This document shows positions 63,166 to 64,000 of a DNA stretch of 64,000 nucleotides, one piece after another. Position 1 is the stretch's first letter. Every line of letters begins with the position of its first letter. Source of the stretch: Coprococcus eutactus (lineage in GTDB: Bacteria > Bacillota > Clostridia > Lachnospirales > Lachnospiraceae); assembly GCF_001404675.1 (NCBI RefSeq), contig NZ_CYXU01000001.1, positions 248,001-312,000 of the forward strand, in the 5' to 3' direction. A model generated the notes under the pieces. The model searched no databases. It saw only the letters and a list, made by a program, of their open reading frames with translations, and was not told the origin of the DNA. The position numbers and the translations under genes are program-made.

Positions 63166-63585
63166 ATGAGTGATAAGTTGAATGATGATATCGTGATTGA
63201 AGGCAGCGCGGTTCAGGATAATTCTTACAATATAGAAGAGAGCAATTCTCTGGGCAAAGTTCAGATAGCGGATGACGTAGTGGCTATCATAGCAGGGCTT
63301 GCAGCCGGAGAGGTTGAAGGTGTATACAGACTTACAGGCAACCTTCCAAATGAGCTTGCCTCAAAGTTCGGAAAGAAGAACCCTGCAAAGGGCGTTAAGG
63401 TAGAGCTTCTTCCTGGCAAGGTAAAGGTTGATATTGCGATAGAGGTTCTGTACGAGTACAGCATACCATCAGTATCAGGTCAGGTTCAGGATAAGGTCAA
63501 GCAGGCTATAGAGACCATGACAGGACTGAGCGTTGAGGAAGTCAACATAAGGATAGCCGGTGTACGTGTTGGAGATGGCAGATAG
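63166..63585 (+). CDS. Asp23/Gls24 family envelope stress protein (YqhY-like)
   Basis: A 139-aa protein with the Asp23/Gls24 core: GKVQIADDVVAIIAGLAAGEVEGVYRL, then VELLPGKVKVDIAIEVLYEYSIP and VNIRIAGVRV. The YqhY branch lies next to nusB and acc genes in many Firmicutes and is linked to fatty-acid synthesis control in Bacillus. The ATG at 63166 follows GGGAGG at 7 bases; the ATG at 63160 is too close. It is probably co-transcribed with nusB, 36 bases downstream. Confidence 0.9.
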   Translation: MSDKLNDDIVIEGSAVQDNSYNIEESNSLGKVQIADDVVAIIAGLAAGEVEGVYRLTGNLPNELASKFGKKNPAKGVKVELLPGKVKVDIAIEVLYEYSIPSVSGQVQDKVKQAIETMTGLSVEEVNIRIAGVRVGDGR

Positions 63586-63621
63586 GATACAGATAAAGCT
63601 TTATATAGTGGAGAGGAAGAT

Positions 63622-64000
63622 ATGACTAGAAGAGATATAAGAGACAGGATATTCAAGATAGTATTTACACTGGAGTTCAATGACGCTGAGGGCATGCAGG
63701 ATCAGCTTGATTTTGCATTTGACCCTGAGATGCCGGGAGATGAGGAGGACGATCCGCTTCTGTACGGAATAGTCAGCAATGAGGACAGAGATTATATAAC
63801 CACCAAGGTTAAGAATATCATCTCTAAGAAAGCAGAGATAGATGAGATCATTTCACAGATATCAGAAGGCTGGAAGCTTCCTCGTATAGGCAAGGAGGAG
63901 CTGGCTATATTAAGGCTTGGTGTCTATGAAGTGAAGTACGATGAGAGCATACCGGAGAAGGTCGCCATCAATGAGGCGGTTGAGCTGGCAAAGAAGTATT
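63622..64000 (+). CDS. nusB: Transcription antitermination factor NusB, cut by window end
   Basis: The first 126 residues of NusB, an all-helical protein of rRNA antitermination that binds boxA RNA with NusE (S10). It starts MTRRDIRDRIFKIVFTLEFND, the usual N-terminal helix. It runs into GWKLPRIGKEELAILRLGVYEV and PEKVAINEAVELAKKY, the conserved C-terminal signature. Only a short C-terminal piece is missing. The GAGAGGAAG site precedes the ATG. Confidence 0.95.
   Translation, partial: MTRRDIRDRIFKIVFTLEFNDAEGMQDQLDFAFDPEMPGDEEDDPLLYGIVSNEDRDYITTKVKNIISKKAEIDEIISQISEGWKLPRIGKEELAILRLGVYEVKYDESIPEKVAINEAVELAKKY

Overview
This window is chromosomal DNA from a spore-forming member of the Clostridia, most likely a Lachnospiraceae bacterium (Coprococcus- or Lachnospira-like). 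That placement is an inference. It rests on the spoIIAB-sigF-spoVA block, gpr-spoIIP, a complete spoIIIAA-AH operon, sigK, a CIRCE-controlled hrcA-grpE-dnaK-dnaJ operon, the ireB-ruvX-DUF1292 trio and a Gram-positive type IV pilus locus. No rRNA, tRNA, insertion sequence, prophage or CRISPR array was seen. Gene density is high, and most genes read on the + strand.

Layout. 1-2650: end of spoIIAB, then sigF, spoVAA, spoVAB and spoVAC. 2697-6247: a three-gene interruption (DUF3783, VanW-like protein, inverted ClC channel). 6413-7801: spoVAD and spoVAE. 7866-10589 (-): class A penicillin-binding protein. 10785-13410: an unrecognised 103-aa gene with its own promoter and terminator, then gpr and spoIIP. 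13546-16810: lepA and hemW. 16868-25991: the heat-shock operon behind CIRCE, continuing into prmA, rsmE, a cysteine desulfurase and thiI. 26093-26326 (-): an HPr-like protein lacking the catalytic histidine. 26419-33331: mtaB, ireB, ruvX, DUF1292, rnjA, ylbF, an MltG-like stub, trmR-like and trhP-like genes. This resembles the Bacillus yrzL-yrrK-yrzB-yrrL-yrrM-yrrO order with rnjA and ylbF inserted. 33351-33971 (-): sigK.

34157-54492 is the most distinctive region, a 20-kb type IV pilus locus on one strand. It holds pilB, pilT, pilC, two tandem pilins, a pilM-pilN fusion, pilO and three minor prepilins. It also holds a 938-aa PilX-like protein and a 2097-aa secreted protein with internal repeats. 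A 560-base gap between the pilins and pilMN carries a terminator-like hairpin, an 18-bp perfect palindrome and two pairs of direct repeats. The two giant proteins beside the minor pilins are good candidates for a pilus-tip or surface-adhesion module.

54543-64000: an aroE-aroK fusion, an M24 aminopeptidase, a small membrane ORF resembling a YfhO C-terminus, efp, spoIIIAA to spoIIIAH, an Asp23/Gls24 protein and the start of nusB.

The most notable non-coding signal outside the pilus locus is a perfect 14-bp inverted repeat between sigF and spoVAA. It would place the spoVAA start codon inside an mRNA stem.
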